A stretch of DNA of 53,232 nucleotides, taken from assembly GCA_020859845.1 (NCBI GenBank), contig JAJBVL010000100.1, forward strand, positions 1 to 53,232, in the 5' to 3' direction. The notes under the pieces are model-generated. The model had not been told where the DNA came from, did no database searches, and was given only the letters and a program-made list of their open reading frames with translations. A program made the position numbers and the translations under genes. Shown one piece after another: positions 1-8,253 of the stretch (its first letter is position 1; each line of letters starts with the position of its first letter). The DNA comes from Bacteroidales bacterium. GTDB lineage: Bacteria > Bacteroidota > Bacteroidia > Bacteroidales > Muribaculaceae.

Positions 1-30
1 ATTATGTTCAATATTAAACACTTTTGTAAT

Positions 31-1110
31 ATGAATAAGATTTTATCTTTCTTGTCCATAATCACTTTTTTTGCTTTATTCAGTTGTACTGAAAACAAGC
101 CCGAGGGAACTGAGCTTATTAAAGTAGATATTGATGAGGCTGAAATAATCCCCATGAAAGATGGAGAGACAATCCAATTAGAGACGTCGGATAGTAGCTT
201 GGTGTCTTACTTTGGGAGTGTGGTACTTTCAGATTCCATGATAGTGATCTCTTCTCAAAATAAAGTGTTGGCGTTTAATAGCGACAATGGACAATTCCTT
301 TTTCCTATAGGCCGTAAAGGACAAGGCCCCGGAGAATATGCCAATCCTCTTGACTTGGCTTTGATTGATGGAGAAATTGTGGTCTATGATTTTGGAGCCA
401 ATAAATATCTCCGATATACACTTAAGGGAGATTTTGTTTCTTCCCAGCCGGTTGTCAGGTCCGAAGAGCAATATTCGCCCGCTGCCTTGGTGGCGTTTGA
501 AAATGCTGGTCCTTATGTGCTCTGCAAGAATTGCTTCCGTGGCGACATGGTGGAGACCCCCGACTTGAGCGTGATGAACGATAGCCTCCACTATCTTTTC
601 ACCTTCCCACAGCCCATAATGCGCGATGGCACCACGCGCAACGACCTCCAAGCGTCGCCAACAGGTGTGGTGCTTTTCGCACCGATTTTTACTAATACGA
701 TTTACAGTGTGGTTCCTCGCGAGGATGGTCTACAAGAAGCCTATACTGTCGACTTCGGAGCGCAGACACTTCCTGAAAGTGTGGCTGAAAAAGAGCCCTG
801 GGAAATCTTCCAGCTCATACAGAAAGACGAATACAAGCCTTATTGCACTATGATAGAGTATGCCAAGGAGACGGAGAAGACCGTGTGGTTTGCCTTTGTC
901 CGCGATTTCCGCCCCCATCTCGCCGTCTACGATCGTGAGAGCCAGCAGACCAGGACGTTTGGATTCCCTTACGACACGGAGCAATACTGGCAACAGTTCT
1001 GGGTAGGCTACAATAGCGAGTGGCTCTACTTCGTGCTTCAGCACACCGACGAGGTGGAAAACAACCCTGTCCTCGTCCGCTTCCCCCTCTCTCGCTTCGG
1101 CATTCGCTAA
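31..1110 (+). CDS. 6-bladed beta-propeller-type lipoprotein (BF3164-like)
   Basis: Secreted lipoprotein of about 359 residues. The reading frame is open from base 4, but the Met at base 31 begins a classic lipoprotein signal (MNKILSFLSIITFFALFSC, lipid-attachment Cys19), so I chose that start. The rest is rich in beta-strand-like segments, with a propeller-like stretch (IGRKGQGPGEYANPLDLALI) typical of the 6-bladed beta-propeller/BF3164 lipoproteins of Bacteroidetes. No catalytic motif is visible and the molecular function is unknown. It converges on a similar lipoprotein gene on the other strand; a strong hairpin lies between them. Because the gene starts almost at the window edge, its promoter cannot be seen. 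The fold assignment rests on pattern recognition, not on a search. Confidence 0.75.
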   Translation: MNKILSFLSIITFFALFSCTENKPEGTELIKVDIDEAEIIPMKDGETIQLETSDSSLVSYFGSVVLSDSMIVISSQNKVLAFNSDNGQFLFPIGRKGQGPGEYANPLDLALIDGEIVVYDFGANKYLRYTLKGDFVSSQPVVRSEEQYSPAALVAFENAGPYVLCKNCFRGDMVETPDLSVMNDSLHYLFTFPQPIMRDGTTRNDLQASPTGVVLFAPIFTNTIYSVVPREDGLQEAYTVDFGAQTLPESVAEKEPWEIFQLIQKDEYKPYCTMIEYAKETEKTVWFAFVRDFRPHLAVYDRESQQTRTFGFPYDTEQYWQQFWVGYNSEWLYFVLQHTDEVENNPVLVRFPLSRFGIR

Positions 1111-1140
1111 CCCTCCATTTCCTCAAGCTCCAAAAACACT

Positions 1141-1175
1141 CAGGGCTGCACTTTGTATGGCGAAGTGCAGCCCTG
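1141..1175. terminator. Bidirectional terminator between convergent lipoprotein genes
   Basis: A perfect 13-bp stem (CAGGGCTGCACTT at 1141-1153 with its complement at 1163-1175) encloses a 9-nt loop. An A-rich stretch precedes it and TAAAAAA follows it, so each strand gets a T-rich tail. It lies 30 bp after the plus-strand stop and 60 bp after the minus-strand stop. Confidence 0.8.
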
Positions 1176-1234
1176 TAAAAAATGGGATTTAGATTGGTAA
1201 AGATATTTATCAGTTCTACTATATTATGGAACAC

Positions 1235-2212
1235 TTACAACTTTGGGACTTGGAAACTGTGCACTGTATCATCATTCAATGAATATGTATACAGCATATC
1301 TCGCTTCTTGTCCAAAAGTAATTCAGTGGCAAGAAAGTCCAATTCGATGCACATTATTGGATTTCCTGCTAAAGTATAAACTTCAATTTCAGAAAATCCT
1401 TTTGGTAACTCTCCTTTCACAGTGCGAGATTTCATATCTACCTTACGTTGAGAAAGAAGAAACAACTTATCATCTCCTATGGTGATAGCTGAGTAATACA
1501 ACTTCGGAGTGGATGAATCATTTTCCCCTCTATATACCGTCCATTCTATTCCCCCTTGTTTTATTTCTCCAATAAGATACTCGTTGCGATTGCTCATCGC
1601 AATCCCGATGAGATTATCCAGTGCGCCATTAAATAGGATCTGGGTAGAGCCCGCAAATAAAGGTGCTGCAACAGGCAGCGTGTCCATGGGAGTGGCGAGG
1701 TCCACAGAGTTGATCTGCACATGTCTTGTCTCGCCACCTACGTTAACGCTTGTGGCATAAAATGGAAAATGTCTCAGCCAAGGCTCAAATTGAGTGGGAA
1801 TAAGGGGGATGGTGGTCTCAATGATTGAATCTCCGATCCATTCTAATAGATTCTTGCGCCCAGTATCCAAGAATAGATAATTATCATGAGACTTCACCAT
1901 CAAAAAGGGGTTGATCATTTCTGCAGGTCCTTGGCCTTTTATTCCAAAGGAATCGATCACTGTCCAATCTTCTAATCTGAAACGATAATACATGCGGCCG
2001 CAGTGATTGCTCCTCACTACTACTGTGTCGCCATCTAAGACCATCCCCAAAGGTATTATATCCACTTGTGGCACAATCTCAGTAGAGATAATATCAATAC
2101 ACTTGGGAAACTCATCGCTTTTTGCAATGAGCTTATAACCTTCCTGTGTCGGAGATGAACAAGCGCTAAATATTATAGTCAGGAGTCCCGTCAGATAAAA
2201 ATATTTACTCAT
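1235..2212 (-). CDS. 6-bladed beta-propeller-type lipoprotein (BF3164-like)
   Basis: Lipoprotein of 325 residues with signal MSKYFYLTGLLTIIFSAC (Cys18). It has the same general plan as the gene at 31-1110: short repeated beta-rich blocks and a conserved stretch IDSFGIKGQGPAEMINPFLM that parallels GRKGQGPGEYANP in the other protein. This suggests two diverged members of one family. It is the last gene of a three-gene operon: its ATG overlaps the end of the upstream DUF4221-like gene by 8 bp, so translation is probably coupled. Function is unknown; members of this family are often found beside NVEALA peptides, as here. Confidence 0.75.
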   Translation of the reverse strand: MSKYFYLTGLLTIIFSACSSPTQEGYKLIAKSDEFPKCIDIISTEIVPQVDIIPLGMVLDGDTVVVRSNHCGRMYYRFRLEDWTVIDSFGIKGQGPAEMINPFLMVKSHDNYLFLDTGRKNLLEWIGDSIIETTIPLIPTQFEPWLRHFPFYATSVNVGGETRHVQINSVDLATPMDTLPVAAPLFAGSTQILFNGALDNLIGIAMSNRNEYLIGEIKQGGIEWTVYRGENDSSTPKLYYSAITIGDDKLFLLSQRKVDMKSRTVKGELPKGFSEIEVYTLAGNPIMCIELDFLATELLLDKKRDMLYTYSLNDDTVHSFQVPKL

Positions 2213-3365
2213 TTACAAAATCTAAAATTATAAAATCCAACTTATTTCCTTCTGGCCTTTTTCTAATCGTCAGGCCCTCTCGGCAGATATAAAGGAGGTG
2301 GAGCAGATTTTCATTTTTAGGTATGATGTCGGTCTCTCCTATAATCTCATGGGTTTTGTCCATCGCTATAATAGAGAAAGGTTTTATTATATCATCCCTT
2401 GTCCAATTGTCAATCGGCATTTCTGCAACTCGATAATATACCCCTCTATATTTGTCATATATAATATTCCCATAAGAAGAAGTTAACGCATAGTACTCTT
2501 CCATCTTCCCCCTATCAAAAGATGTCATCATGGAAGGGTTAGGGGAAATGCTCTTAATGTACCTACTACCCATATAGATTTTCTCTATGTCCTTTAAATC
2601 AGCACTATAGATATAGACAAAATGATCTGGGGGGAAACTTTGGATAAAATTGCCCTCGTCATCTAAATCATGGCTTACCGCATTCATATAAAGACTATAT
2701 GAATTGGAGTAATAGATATCGCTATATGGCAAGAAATGCTTTACGGAGTCAGCATTTACTACAAGCGAAGGGAATCTTTTTCCTTCTCCAGCATCTTTAA
2801 TGTTTCCGATAGCTCCTCCAGAGAAATATAGATTTCCGTTATGGAATCCTATGCGCTCATAATCTAACGCTTCAATATCTATTGGTGCGTTTTTTGTGCC
2901 TTTAGGTATGATTTCCCGATATTCTCTGATGTTACTATTCTTATCTACAAGGCTCAACATATGGGTAGAATAATTATATACCCAAATAGAATCCTCGTTA
3001 ACCCATTTAAAGCCAGAATAATTTTGAAGAGATCCGCATCGGCTTAAATCTATGCTGTCTTCGAGCGCCTCTGCTTCCCAATCAAAAATATATATTTTTT
3101 GGTTGTCAAGAAGCAGAAGCTTTTCCTTTCCATTTATCTCAACGATATCAGAGGATAAGGGGGCGTTGGTAATATGTCCAGGAACTTTTATGGTTTTATG
3201 TTTCGAGTTTTGGCTTCTTTGGAGAACAGGTACTTCACTATCTACGATAGGATTAAGATTGCTTTTCCCAGTATCACATGAAGAAAATAGGACAAATCCT
3301 ATTGCGAATAGAAAAAACTCTCGCAATAGGATAAAACTTTGAGATTGAAAAGAGATACTTCTCAT
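2205..3365 (-). CDS. DUF4221-like beta-propeller lipoprotein
   Basis: Secreted lipoprotein of about 386 residues. The frame is open from 3377, but the ATG at 3365 is preferred: it forms an ATGA overlap with the stop of the upstream small gene and begins a clean signal (FLFAIGFVLFSSC, Cys30). The body contains propeller-like blocks (e.g. NGKEKLLLLDNQKIYIFDW) and the C-terminal ICREGLTIRKR segment that I associate with the DUF4221 family of Bacteroidetes. No catalytic residues are recognisable. It is the middle gene of the NVEALA-DUF4221-BF3164 operon. The family name is a moderate-confidence call; lipoprotein status is secure. Confidence 0.7.
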   Translation of the reverse strand: MRSISFQSQSFILLREFFLFAIGFVLFSSCDTGKSNLNPIVDSEVPVLQRSQNSKHKTIKVPGHITNAPLSSDIVEINGKEKLLLLDNQKIYIFDWEAEALEDSIDLSRCGSLQNYSGFKWVNEDSIWVYNYSTHMLSLVDKNSNIREYREIIPKGTKNAPIDIEALDYERIGFHNGNLYFSGGAIGNIKDAGEGKRFPSLVVNADSVKHFLPYSDIYYSNSYSLYMNAVSHDLDDEGNFIQSFPPDHFVYIYSADLKDIEKIYMGSRYIKSISPNPSMMTSFDRGKMEEYYALTSSYGNIIYDKYRGVYYRVAEMPIDNWTRDDIIKPFSIIAMDKTHEIIGETDIIPKNENLLHLLYICREGLTIRKRPEGNKLDFIILDFVNE

Positions 3366-3586
3366 TTCATCAGGCAATCTGTGAGTTCATACCATGTGTC
3401 CTCTTTGCAGAAATAGTTATAACTGTCGTCATGGACACAATTTCCATTGTTATCCCACCACCCTATGCTTTCACATGCGGTAAGGGTTTCAATCGCTTCA
3501 TGTGTAGTTTCTGTCCCAATGTTGTTGAGGGCATATATCCCTGTGGCAAGAGCCAAGACACTACAACCTATAAAGATTATTTTCAT
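3362..3586 (-). CDS. Small secreted Cys-rich peptide, NVEALA-like
   Basis: A 74-residue protein with an N-terminal hydrophobic segment (IIFIGCSVLALATGIYAL), then AIETLTACES where the NVEALA motif is expected, and a short mature part with four Cys (38, 50, 60, 71) and Trp/Asp-rich stretches. This matches the plan of Bacteroidetes NVEALA-domain peptides: leader, NVEALA-like motif, short Cys-containing tail. The motif here is degenerate. It is the first gene of the operon and overlaps the next gene by 4 bp (ATGA). A TAAATTTG promoter box lies 26 bp upstream of the start. Function is unknown; a secreted peptide handled with its neighbouring propeller lipoproteins is an inference from recurring linkage. 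Confidence 0.7.
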   Translation of the reverse strand: MKIIFIGCSVLALATGIYALNNIGTETTHEAIETLTACESIGWWDNNGNCVHDDSYNYFCKEDTWYELTDCLMK

Positions 3587-3611
3587 GTTGAAAAAATTTA
3601 TTTAGTTTACG

Positions 3612-3619
3612 CAAATTTA
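3612..3619 (-). promoter_or_regulatory. Bacteroidetes-type -7 box for the NVEALA-like operon
   Basis: Read on the minus strand this is TAAATTTG, an exact match to the TAnnTTTG -7 consensus of Bacteroidetes housekeeping sigma promoters, 26 bp before the ATG at 3586. No convincing -33 TTTG was found at the right distance. Confidence 0.55.
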
Positions 3620-3762
3620 GTAATGGTGAGTAGATAAAAAAAATGGTTAAGTAAATTTAATAACTATTAGTATATTTTAGGTGAGTTTCTAAGAGGGAGA
3701 ATGTTTGTCTAGTTGTATTCTCTTTGTGAATACTTTCGGAATGTAATGCAATTTTGAGTTTA

Positions 3763-3804
3763 CATACCCCTGTGCAGGTGCATTTGGGACTACACAGGGG
3801 TATG
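3763..3804. terminator. 12-bp perfect hairpin downstream of trpB2
   Basis: CATACCCCTGTG (3763-3774) and its exact complement (3793-3804) flank an 18-nt loop. It lies about 90 bp beyond the trpB2 stop and about 180 bp before the NVEALA-like gene, both on the minus strand. There is no T-tract, so it may be a terminator, an mRNA-end stabiliser or an operator. The rest of 3620-3895 holds nothing recognisable. Confidence 0.5.
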
Positions 3805-3895
3805 AAATAGCGCTAATTAGAAGAAAGTAGGGAAGCCGAATGGTAAAAGACCTTATGCTCGCCACTAGGGAAGGAGGTGGGGGGAGGGGAAGGGA

Positions 3896-5260
3896 TCACT
3901 GGAGGTTGTCGACATCGGCGAGGTTGCGCTCCACGTCGGCATCGGTCACCTCGTAGTTGATGAGGTTGCCCGCGAGGTATTGGTCGTAGGCCGTCATGTC
4001 GATGAGGCCATGGCCTGAGAGGTTGAAGAGGATGGTCTTCTTCTCGCCAGTCTCTTTACACTTCAGGGCCTCGCGGATGGTGACCGCGATGGCATGGCAA
4101 CTCTCTGGCGCAGGTATGATGCCTTCAACGCGGGCAAAAAGCGTTCCTGCCTCAAAGGTCTCCAGCTGAGGAATATCCACTCCTCTCATCATGCCGTCCT
4201 TGATAAGCTGGCTGACGATGACTCCAGCGCCGTGATAGCGCAGGCCTCCTGCGTGGATGTTGGCCGGACGGAAGTTGTGGCCAAGGGTATACATTGGCAG
4301 CAGTGGGGTATAGCCCGCCTCGTCGCCAAAATCGTATTGGAATCGTCCGCGTGTCAGTTTGGGGCATGAGGCAGGCTCGGCGGCGATAAATTCTGTGGTC
4401 TTGCCTTCAAGAATGTTGAGGCGCATGAAGGGGAAGGCGATGCCTCCAAAGTTGGAGCCGCCACCAAAGCAAGCTATCACTATGTCGGGATACTCTCCGG
4501 CCATGGCCATCTGCTTCTCGGCCTCGAGCCCGATAATGGTCTGATGGAGAGTGACGTGGCTTAGCACCGACCCCAAGGTATACTTGCAGCCTGGGGTGTT
4601 CATTGCCAGCTCGATGGCCTCACTGATGGCGGTGCCGAGCGACCCCTGATGGTTGGGATACTTCGTGAGGATATCCTTGCCGGCGCGGGTCGACATCGAG
4701 GGGGAGGGGGTCACCTGCGCCCCAAAGGTCTGCATGATAGAGCGACGATAGGGCTTCTGCTCGTAGCTAATCTTCACCTGATAGACAGCCGACTCGATGC
4801 CAAACACCTTGGCCGCATAGCTCAGAGCAGCGCCCCACTGGCCAGCCCCCGTCTCGGTAGTGACGTTGGTGACGCCCTCCTGCTTGCAGTAGAAGGCCTG
4901 GGCAAGGGCCGAGTTGAGCTTATGGCTTCCCACAGGGCTCACGCTCTCGTTCTTGAAATAGATATGGGCCGGAGTGCCAAGAGCTTCCTCCAGTCCGTAG
5001 GCACGCACCAATGGCGTTGAGCGGTAATACTTGTACATCTCGCGCACTGGCTCTGGGATGTCGATCCAAGCGTGCTCTTGGTCAAGTTCCTGGTGACAAA
5101 GCTCTTTGGCAAAGATGGGGTAGAGGTCCTCGGGCTTTAGCGGTTGGCGCGTGGCGGGGTGGATAGGCGGCATTGGCTTGTTGACCATGTCGGCCTGAAT
5201 GTTATACCACTGGCGTGGTATCTCATCTTCGGAAAGGAAATAGCGTTTTTGACGTTCCAT
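3896..5260 (-). CDS. trpB: Tryptophan synthase beta-like protein, TrpB2 type
   Basis: A 454-residue PLP enzyme of the TrpB2 class, about 50 residues longer than ordinary TrpB. It is expected to make tryptophan from indole and serine in the cytoplasm. Visible motifs: the PLP lysine in SPVGSHKLNSA (Lys114), TETGAGQWGAALS, and the glycine-rich phosphate loop CFGGGSNFGG. The N-terminal WYNIQADM and DIPEPVREMYKYYRSTPL segments are typical of TrpB2. No trpA or other trp gene is adjacent, so it may act as a stand-alone indole-salvage enzyme; that is inference. A TAATTTTG box lies about 30 bp upstream. I see no Trp-rich leader peptide. The start at 5260 gives the expected N-terminus. Confidence 0.93.
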   Translation of the reverse strand: MERQKRYFLSEDEIPRQWYNIQADMVNKPMPPIHPATRQPLKPEDLYPIFAKELCHQELDQEHAWIDIPEPVREMYKYYRSTPLVRAYGLEEALGTPAHIYFKNESVSPVGSHKLNSALAQAFYCKQEGVTNVTTETGAGQWGAALSYAAKVFGIESAVYQVKISYEQKPYRRSIMQTFGAQVTPSPSMSTRAGKDILTKYPNHQGSLGTAISEAIELAMNTPGCKYTLGSVLSHVTLHQTIIGLEAEKQMAMAGEYPDIVIACFGGGSNFGGIAFPFMRLNILEGKTTEFIAAEPASCPKLTRGRFQYDFGDEAGYTPLLPMYTLGHNFRPANIHAGGLRYHGAGVIVSQLIKDGMMRGVDIPQLETFEAGTLFARVEGIIPAPESCHAIAVTIREALKCKETGEKKTILFNLSGHGLIDMTAYDQYLAGNLINYEVTDADVERNLADVDNLQ

Positions 5261-5288
5261 TTTGTTGGTAGTTTTAGAGTTTTGCTGA

Positions 5289-5296
5289 CAAAATTA
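5289..5296 (-). promoter_or_regulatory. -7 box for trpB2
   Basis: On the minus strand this reads TAATTTTG, matching TAnnTTTG, 28 bp before the trpB2 ATG. A TTTG lies at 5308-5311 but the spacing (11 bp) is too short for a standard -33 element. Confidence 0.5.
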
Positions 5297-5425
5297 CAAA
5301 AATCCTCCAAACCTTCTCTATTTATCTCTCTACATTCTTTAGACGCTTTTAAGTCCCAAATAACTTTGCTTTTGAGTTTTTCAAAAAAATAAAAGTGAAG
5401 ATGCAATTTTTATTCAAAAAAATAT

Positions 5426-5433
5426 TATATTTG
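5426..5433 (+). promoter_or_regulatory. -7 box for the 5520-8123 operon
   Basis: TATATTTG matches TAnnTTTG exactly and is embedded in an AT-rich tract. It predicts a transcript start near 5440 and an 80-nt AT-rich leader before the ATG at 5520. Confidence 0.55.
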
Positions 5434-5519
5434 CAGCACTTTAGAAAATGTGTTTTTTTTGTAGTGAATTTCCTACCAGCAATCTTATAATTCATCTTTA
5501 TTAAAAATTTTCATAACAC

Positions 5520-6248
5520 ATGAAAAAGACAGTACTCTCCATTACCATCCCACTGGTTTTGGCAGGGTGTTCCTCTTCCTTCGAGTCGCCTGAGAAAGCG
5601 GGTGAGCTACAATCGCGAGCAGCCCAGAAAACATTGGCGTGGGAATACCCTGAGGTAATCCACGACTCCTTGGAGACTCACGCGGAGATGGTCGCTTCTT
5701 ACCAAATCCCTCAAGAGGTGCTGGAAGGCCTTTCCACCCCCGACCTTCTACAAGTGTGCATGTCCTATCCTCTGCTCTTCGACGCCTTGGCTTACGACGA
5801 CTTCAGCCGAGGAACTTCCATCGTCATGAAGCAGTGCAACGGCTTCAAGGCCCTGACTGCCCGTAAAGATGCCGCAGAGGCCTACCTCTCCTATCTGAAT
5901 GACAAACTTGAAGTGCTCCAAGGCCTAGAAAAGCTCTCCCTTATAGAGAGGGGGAATGCCACCCTTAGCTTGGCTATCTTCGAGCTTGTTCTTTCGACCT
6001 CCGACACTCAAGCCTCTCTTTCCATGTCGGACCTAAAATCTCTAAAGGAGATGGCAGGCCGGATATGGCACGAGAAGTACCTCCACCCACAGGATATCAG
6101 CTGGATGCCGTTCTGCGTCTCTGGCTACCTGTGTTACACCCTTGACTTGCGCTTAAAAGGGATGAAAGCAGAAGAGTCTGATTTTCCCTTCCTTACCTTT
6201 CTACAGAATACTCCGCTGATCGAGGACCTGTTCATATCCACAGAGTAA
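5520..6248 (+). CDS. Lipoprotein of unknown function
   Basis: A 242-residue lipoprotein with signal MKKTVLSITIPLVLAGC (Cys17). The mature part appears mostly helical, with evenly spaced Leu/Ala-rich segments (QEVLEGLSTPDLLQVCM, DAAEAYLSYLNDKLEVLQ, MSDLKSLKEMAG). I do not recognise a family. It is the first gene of a probable three-gene operon with another lipoprotein (43 bp gap) and a secreted hydrolase-like protein. A helical periplasmic or surface partner of the downstream hydrolase-like protein is only a contextual guess. Confidence 0.8.
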   Translation: MKKTVLSITIPLVLAGCSSSFESPEKAGELQSRAAQKTLAWEYPEVIHDSLETHAEMVASYQIPQEVLEGLSTPDLLQVCMSYPLLFDALAYDDFSRGTSIVMKQCNGFKALTARKDAAEAYLSYLNDKLEVLQGLEKLSLIERGNATLSLAIFELVLSTSDTQASLSMSDLKSLKEMAGRIWHEKYLHPQDISWMPFCVSGYLCYTLDLRLKGMKAEESDFPFLTFLQNTPLIEDLFISTE

Positions 6249-6291
6249 ATTCCTATAACCCATTACATCTTAAACATTTAAAAACTTAGTT

Positions 6292-7071
6292 ATGAAACCG
6301 ACAATCTATATCTTTTCGACTCTTTTGGTAGCCAGCATGGCATTTACGAGCTGCTCCAGCGATGACACCCCCGAATACACAGAGGAAGACGGCATCGAAT
6401 ACATTGGCGAAGCATCCTCGGAATGGACCCTCTCGCAGGACTATCCTTCCTGGGTGTGTGAAAATCTTGGCGGATTAAACAAGTTTAAATTTTGCGGAGA
6501 GAACGAGGAAGAAATAAGAGAGAGTTGTATGCTCAGCAGTTTGTGGTGGGTCATAGAGTTTGACTTCTACTCCTTTGAGTTGAACTCAAAGCGTTGTCTT
6601 GCTGTGGAGTACTCTACCACGCCTGTGCTTAACGGAAAGACTTTCCAAGGCACCACGTATTTTTCCAACGATGGTCGCGTCATAAAAGGATACGTTGTGG
6701 AGGAAGCCTTTCAGAAAGAGCATAAGAAGATCCTTTCTAACACTATGGACAACTTAGAGGAAGTTCAGATGGAGGAAACTACTGTCAACGGTCATGAAAT
6801 TTCTTCTTGGTTGAATCCAAAGCTTAAAGAATTGACCAATTTCTTGGATAATAGCAGGGTGAAATATATTCATGTACTCTATTCTGACGAATACGATTAT
6901 ATAGCCATTACCTATTTATGTGTTTTGCAAGAAAATATGCTGTGGGGTGATTTTATAGTCTATTCATTAGAAGGGGAACCAAGTTCTTCAAATGGCAGCG
7001 GAATTGAATCTTGGATCACCATTAAGGAGTTCGTATCCTCATATACAATTTTGCAAATGTCTAATTCATGA
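6292..7071 (+). CDS. Lipoprotein of unknown function
   Basis: A 259-residue lipoprotein with signal ending AFTSC (Cys21), followed by an acidic linker (SSDDTPEYTEEDG), a common surface-exposure-type start in Bacteroidetes lipoproteins. The mature part mixes beta-type and helical segments with Trp and acidic residues. No motif is recognised. The stop overlaps the next gene's ATG as ATGA (7068-7071), so the two are probably translationally coupled. Base composition becomes more AT-rich towards its 3' end. Confidence 0.8.
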   Translation: MKPTIYIFSTLLVASMAFTSCSSDDTPEYTEEDGIEYIGEASSEWTLSQDYPSWVCENLGGLNKFKFCGENEEEIRESCMLSSLWWVIEFDFYSFELNSKRCLAVEYSTTPVLNGKTFQGTTYFSNDGRVIKGYVVEEAFQKEHKKILSNTMDNLEEVQMEETTVNGHEISSWLNPKLKELTNFLDNSRVKYIHVLYSDEYDYIAITYLCVLQENMLWGDFIVYSLEGEPSSSNGSGIESWITIKEFVSSYTILQMSNS

Positions 7072-8123
7072 GAACAGAAAAAGGCTTTTTAATCTTTGGA
7101 CTTTTAGTCATTTTAGCTCTGGATAGTGTGGGGCAGAATAGCAATCAACTTTCTGTCACGATATATACCCCACAGAACAATCCCATTACAGGAACTCTTA
7201 ATGTTTTTAAATGGGGTGAAGAAGACTTTAGTGCGAGCGAAATAGCTACTTATAATTCGTACTATGCGCAAAACTATCCTTATGCCACCCGTGTAGCCGA
7301 TCCGACTCGTACCTACAACTGCCATGCCTTTGCATGGTGGGTTAATCATGGAGGGGAAAAGGTTTGGCTTAATAATCCAACCCCTTTCATGACCGACGGC
7401 AGTTTTGAGAGTTGCGCATCTTACTCGGCCACCCATGTGTATTATCCCACAGGAGGACATTCAGCTGTGATGACCACTGCACCTTATTATGTAAAGTCCA
7501 AGTGGGGCCCTTATGGCCTATACTATCATAGGATAAATCAGTGTCCCTATGATTCTTCCGATTTGGAATATTACCGTATTGCCACAAAGATTAGCGGACC
7601 TTCCTCTCTCAGCCCCAGCAGCAGTGGATACTATCCAACTGGAACTTATACTATTACTAATCTCCCTACAGGAGGTTCGGTCTCATGGACGGTAACTTCG
7701 GGCGCATCCATTCAATCGGGGGCCAACAGCTCAACTATGACAGCTCGCTTCTATTCAGCTGCCACTGTCAGTGCCACTCTTACTACGGCTGCGGGCCTAC
7801 AATACCCGCTGGCTTCAGTTAGTGTGGATGTAAATTGTATTCCCACCATCACTGACATAACCAATGTAGGAATGGGGATGGACAATCTCAGCTCACATTT
7901 CCGAGTGGTTACAGACATGCCGAATGCCACATATACATGGTCGGTCGACGGAGGAGCTTATATTACTTCTCTTCCTTATCCCGATGATGCGTCGTTTGTG
8001 GCAGAGCCTAATGTATGGACTTATATTGTTTTCCCAAGCACTGGCACCTACACAGTAAGCGTCTATGGGACTAATGGCACTTATGTTAGCAACGTATTCT
8101 CCAAATCATTCACCATAAACTAA
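7068..8123 (+). CDS. Secreted Cys/His hydrolase-like protein with Ig-like repeats
   Basis: A 351-residue secreted protein. A signal peptide ends at about VGQ23. Residues 50-170 carry RTYNCHAFAWW (Cys85) and, 46 residues on, TGGHSAVM (His131). That Cys then Gly-His pattern is the signature of papain-fold NlpC/P60 or CHAP-like amidases and peptidases. Residues about 175-350 are Ser/Thr/Gly-rich beta repeats (SWTVTSGASIQSGANSSTM; TYTWSVDGGAY) that look like two Ig-like or PKD-like domains. A secreted peptidoglycan or protein hydrolase is the best guess; the exact family is not identified. The gene overlaps the upstream lipoprotein gene by 4 bp and is followed by a strong hairpin. Confidence 0.7.
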   Translation: MRTEKGFLIFGLLVILALDSVGQNSNQLSVTIYTPQNNPITGTLNVFKWGEEDFSASEIATYNSYYAQNYPYATRVADPTRTYNCHAFAWWVNHGGEKVWLNNPTPFMTDGSFESCASYSATHVYYPTGGHSAVMTTAPYYVKSKWGPYGLYYHRINQCPYDSSDLEYYRIATKISGPSSLSPSSSGYYPTGTYTITNLPTGGSVSWTVTSGASIQSGANSSTMTARFYSAATVSATLTTAAGLQYPLASVSVDVNCIPTITDITNVGMGMDNLSSHFRVVTDMPNATYTWSVDGGAYITSLPYPDDASFVAEPNVWTYIVFPSTGTYTVSVYGTNGTYVSNVFSKSFTIN

Positions 8124-8144
8124 ATCTTATAAGGATCCAATATT

Positions 8145-8172
8145 GGGGCTATGTCAACGCTGGCATAGCCCC
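8145..8172 (+). terminator. Hairpin terminator after the lipoprotein/hydrolase operon
   Basis: GGGGCTATG (8145-8153) pairs with CATAGCCCC (8164-8172). Three further pairs, one of them G-U, bring the stem to 12 bp over a 4-nt loop. It lies 21 bp after the stop at 8123. There is no long T-tract. Confidence 0.65.
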
Positions 8173-8223
8173 TCATTATGTCAGTTAATGTTGGGGAGCG
8201 TATAGGAGATAATAAAAATTGCC

Positions 8224-8231
8224 TATCTTTG
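8224..8231 (+). promoter_or_regulatory. -7 box for the EamA transporter gene
   Basis: TATCTTTG matches TAnnTTTG and lies 22 bp before the ATG at 8254. A start near 8238 gives a very short leader and favours the ATG at 8254 over the in-frame TTG at 8245. Confidence 0.6.
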
Positions 8232-8253
8232 TATTCCAAATTAATTGGAAAGT

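Noticed and set aside
5261-5519. Tryptophan attenuator or leader peptide before trpB2
   Set aside because: No ORF with clustered Trp codons and no alternative hairpins were found in this gap.
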